Below, in pieces: positions 15,105 through 17,025 of a stretch of 17,025 bases of DNA. The stretch comes from Clostridiales bacterium UBA1380 (GTDB lineage Bacteria > Bacillota > Clostridia > Oscillospirales > CAG-272). The position numbers and the translations under genes were made by a program. The first letter of the stretch is position 1. Each line of letters begins with the position of its first letter. The notes below the pieces were generated by a model that was given only the letters and a program-made list of their open reading frames with translations, made no database searches and was not told where the DNA came from. The stretch is taken from NCBI GenBank assembly GCA_002305445.1, contig DBRA01000051.1, positions 1,501-18,525 on the forward strand, written 5' to 3'.

Positions 15105-15971
15105 TTGAAATTAAAGGAGGCGCCGGAAACGGACTGCAGAAGAGAAGCCGACATCGAAGCGGCGCTTAAATACGCAAAGCGCGGAGAAAAGTTGATAGTC
15201 CGCGTCGGGCGCGACGAAAACGCCGCAATCATCGGACGGGGGCTGTGCTGCATCGCCGGGCCGTGCGCCGTAGAGAACGAAGAGAGAATGCTCGCCGCCG
15301 CGGCCGCGGTCAAGGCTGCGGGCGCCGATATACTGCGTGGCGGCGCGTTCAAGCCGCGCACATCGCCGTACGACTTTCAGGGGCTCGGCGCGGACGGGCT
15401 TCGCATACTGCGCAAAGCGGGCGACGCCGTCGGGCTGCCGGTCGTATCGGAGATCGTCTCGCCGGACGACGTCGGACTTTTCTGCGAATACGTCGACATG
15501 ATTCAGGTCGGCGCGCGGAACATGGACAATTACGAGCTGCTCCGCGCGCTCGGACACGCCGGAAAGCCGGTGCTGCTGAAGCGCGGAGCCGGCGCGACCA
15601 TTGCGGAATGGCTGCTCGCGGCCGAATACATCATGTCCGGCGGCAACGAAAACGTCGTGCTGTGCGAGCGCGGCATAAGAACGTTCGAGCCGTATACCCG
15701 CAACACGCTCGACGTTTCGGCGATTGCGGCGGCGAAGAAGCTTTCAAGACTTCCCGTGCTCGTCGACCCGTCGCATTCGGGAGGGCGGAGAAGCCTTGTG
15801 CGGCCGCTGGCGGCGGCGGGAGTCGCCGCGGGAGCGGACGGATTCATCATCGAGTGCTCGCCCGACCCGGACGGCGCGCTGTGCGACGGCGGCCAGACCA
15901 TAACGCCCGATACCCTCGCATCTATCGTGAAAATAACGCGCGGTGTCGCCGATGCGTGCGCCGCGCGATAA
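15105..15971 (+). CDS. aroF: 3-deoxy-7-phosphoheptulonate (DAHP) synthase, type I-beta, short form
   Basis: Catalyses the first step of the shikimate pathway, joining phosphoenolpyruvate and erythrose 4-phosphate. Family motifs: IAGPCAVENEER, LRGGAFKPRTSPYDFQGLG, MIQVGARNMDNYELL, KPVLLKRG, LCERGIRTFE with TRNTLD, VDPSHSGGRR and IECSPDPDGALCDGGQ; the GPC cysteine, the PSHSGG histidine and later Glu/Asp are the metal ligands. It lacks the ferredoxin-like regulatory N-terminal domain of Thermotoga-type enzymes, having only about 35-50 residues before the barrel. The start is uncertain. TTG at 15105 keeps a standard start but puts the excellent AAAGGAGG (15113-15120) inside the gene. The codon 8 nt after that site is ACG at 15129, which would give a protein eight residues shorter. 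TTG at 15192, with GGAG (15183-15186) before it, is a third option. Co-transcribed with the hydrolase downstream. Confidence 0.88.
   Translation: MKLKEAPETDCRREADIEAALKYAKRGEKLIVRVGRDENAAIIGRGLCCIAGPCAVENEERMLAAAAAVKAAGADILRGGAFKPRTSPYDFQGLGADGLRILRKAGDAVGLPVVSEIVSPDDVGLFCEYVDMIQVGARNMDNYELLRALGHAGKPVLLKRGAGATIAEWLLAAEYIMSGGNENVVLCERGIRTFEPYTRNTLDVSAIAAAKKLSRLPVLVDPSHSGGRRSLVRPLAAAGVAAGADGFIIECSPDPDGALCDGGQTITPDTLASIVKITRGVADACAAR
15113..15131 (+). promoter_or_regulatory. Perfect ribosome binding site facing an ACG codon
   Basis: AAAGGAGG (15113-15120) is followed after 8 nt by ACG at 15129-15131 in the DAHP-synthase frame; no ATG, GTG or TTG in that frame lies at a usable distance. See the start discussion for the synthase. 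Confidence 0.6.
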
Positions 15972-15985
15972 AAAAGAGGTGCGCC

Positions 15986-16978
15986 ATGAGCAAATACGCC
16001 GTAAACAGCTTCCTTGAAATGCTGTATAAATCAGCGCTTCCGAAGGAGACAGTAAATACCGACCTCGTCCGCCGCCGCGACGAAATGCGGTCGAAGACGC
16101 GCGCGCTGCTGCGGATCGACGACCTGTACGCCCTTGCCGACAAAGATCCGATGCCCACAAAGGTCGGCAGCTTTGAGAGCTTCGGCGTCGATATCGACAA
16201 GTACGAGATGGCGGCGGCTGCGGAGCTGCTCGTGCCCGTCTATGTGCTCAGACCGAAGAACCCGAACGGCCGCGCGGTGCTGTACCTTCACGGCCACGAC
16301 TCCTTCGGTATCATGGGTGCGCTAACGCAGTGCGAGGAGTCGCCGTACCACAAATTCATGCCGATAAAGCTTGCGCAGCGCGGTTATACGGTGTATGCTC
16401 CCGAACTTTTCGGCTTCGGCGAAGCGTATCTGGCGGATTATCCGGCCGGTACCGGCGGAACGGGCGGCTGCTCGCCGATATCCGACTGGCTCTTTGACTG
16501 CGGGTTCAGCATGGCGGGCGTGCGCGTGTTCGAGGCGCTGCGCACCGCCGACTTCATGGAATCGCAGGGCACCTCACGCTGCGCCGTCGCCGGCATATCG
16601 GGCGGCGGGCTTGTGACGACGTTTACCGCCGCGCTCGACGACCGGCTGGCCGCCGTCGTCTGCTCCGGATACCCGAACCTATACAAGACGAGCACGCTTG
16701 CGATGCCTCACTGCGTCGACAACTTCGTTCCGGGCATGCTAACGATCGGCGAAAGCCCGGATGTGCTCGGACTTGCCGCCCCGAAGCCGCTGTTAGCGAT
16801 AAACGGCGACAAGGACCCCATCTTCCCGATAGACGGCTCAAAGGCAGCGTTCGCGCGGCTTAGCGAGATTTACGCCGCCTTCGGCGCGGGCGGCGCGCTC
16901 GAATGCGTGCTGTTCGACGGCGTGCATGAGTTTGACGTCGAACGCGTATCGGAATGGCTCGACCGCACCGAATGGTGA
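15986..16978 (+). CDS. Alpha/beta hydrolase (dienelactone-hydrolase/acetyl-esterase-like)
   Basis: A soluble 330-residue alpha/beta hydrolase without a signal peptide. The oxyanion region is LYLHGHD (99-105), the nucleophile is Ser205 in GISGGG (203-208), the acid is probably Asp277 in NGDKDPIFP (273-281) and the base is His314 in DGVHEFD (311-317), so the catalytic triad is complete. The N-terminal 80 residues form a helical lid-like extension seen in the abhydrolase_7/acetyl xylan esterase-like group. Substrate unknown; removal of acyl groups from imported sugars is one possibility. AGAGGT lies 6 nt before the ATG at 15986, and the stop of the DAHP synthase is 14 nt upstream, so the pair forms one operon. 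A longer apparent reading frame upstream is out-of-frame shadow. Confidence 0.87.
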   Translation: MSKYAVNSFLEMLYKSALPKETVNTDLVRRRDEMRSKTRALLRIDDLYALADKDPMPTKVGSFESFGVDIDKYEMAAAAELLVPVYVLRPKNPNGRAVLYLHGHDSFGIMGALTQCEESPYHKFMPIKLAQRGYTVYAPELFGFGEAYLADYPAGTGGTGGCSPISDWLFDCGFSMAGVRVFEALRTADFMESQGTSRCAVAGISGGGLVTTFTAALDDRLAAVVCSGYPNLYKTSTLAMPHCVDNFVPGMLTIGESPDVLGLAAPKPLLAINGDKDPIFPIDGSKAAFARLSEIYAAFGAGGALECVLFDGVHEFDVERVSEWLDRTEW

Positions 16979-17025
16979 TATTTGCCGCGCATACATAAGA
17001 AATGATTTCGGCGGGCGAAATTTTT

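Noticed and set aside
15092..15169. Short frame from ATG 15092/15101 as the DAHP synthase start
   Set aside because: Out of frame with the synthase and ends after about 25 codons; no ribosome binding site upstream.
15245..15985. N-terminal extension of the alpha/beta hydrolase across the DAHP synthase
   Set aside because: Out-of-frame shadow; the hydrolase has its own ribosome binding site and ATG at 15986.
1..17025. CRISPR array, tRNA, rRNA or intact insertion sequence
   Set aside because: No regularly spaced repeats, no tRNA-like cloverleaf and no transposase with terminal repeats were seen.

Overview
The window carries eleven full-length protein genes, all GC-rich, separated by AT-rich gaps. 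It probably comes from a gut- or rumen-type Clostridia (Firmicutes) member, most likely uncultured. This rests on strong GGAGG-type ribosome binding sites, consensus TTGACA/TATAAT promoters with 17-nt spacers, simple hairpin terminators and a gene mix typical of glycan-feeding gut anaerobes. No rRNA or tRNA gene is present to settle the taxonomy, so this is inference.

Layout. (1) 1-512 is AT-rich with no convincing gene. (2) 581-4298, minus strand, is a three-gene operon reading algJ/algX-like, then algI-like MBOAT acyltransferase, then a membrane-anchored discoidin-like protein; it has its own promoter (4382-4410) and a terminator (513-555), and looks like a cell-surface polysaccharide O-acetylation machine with an unfamiliar third partner. 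(3) 4492-5544, minus, is a URO-D-superfamily protein transcribed divergently from (4) 5826-10269, plus: a YbhJ-like aconitase-superfamily hydratase and a cytoplasmic GH2 glycosidase, ended by a 17-bp hairpin terminator. (5) 10319-10822 is a gap holding a near-consensus promoter, a decayed stretch resembling a serine recombinase and a previously unlisted 23-residue membrane peptide; it leads into (6) a ZIP-family (GufA/BbZIP-type) metal transporter that converges on (7) an AraC-type regulator across a shared bidirectional terminator. (8) Divergent from the regulator, 12652-14960 encodes a GH109-like NAD-dependent glycosidase/oxidoreductase and NahK (N-acetylhexosamine 1-kinase). (9) 15105-16978 encodes a short type I-beta DAHP synthase (shikimate pathway) whose start codon is problematic, followed by an alpha/beta hydrolase.

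How the genes fit together. The most coherent story is GalNAc salvage: the GH109-like enzyme could release GalNAc from alpha-linked oligosaccharides inside the cell, NahK would make GalNAc-1-phosphate, and the AraC regulator, facing a pair of similar direct repeats in the shared promoter gap, could sense the sugar. The GH2 enzyme may trim beta-linked sugars from related glycans. The aconitase-like and URO-D-like proteins have no assigned substrate here, and their shared divergent promoter suggests linked use. No CRISPR array, intact insertion sequence, tRNA or rRNA was seen.
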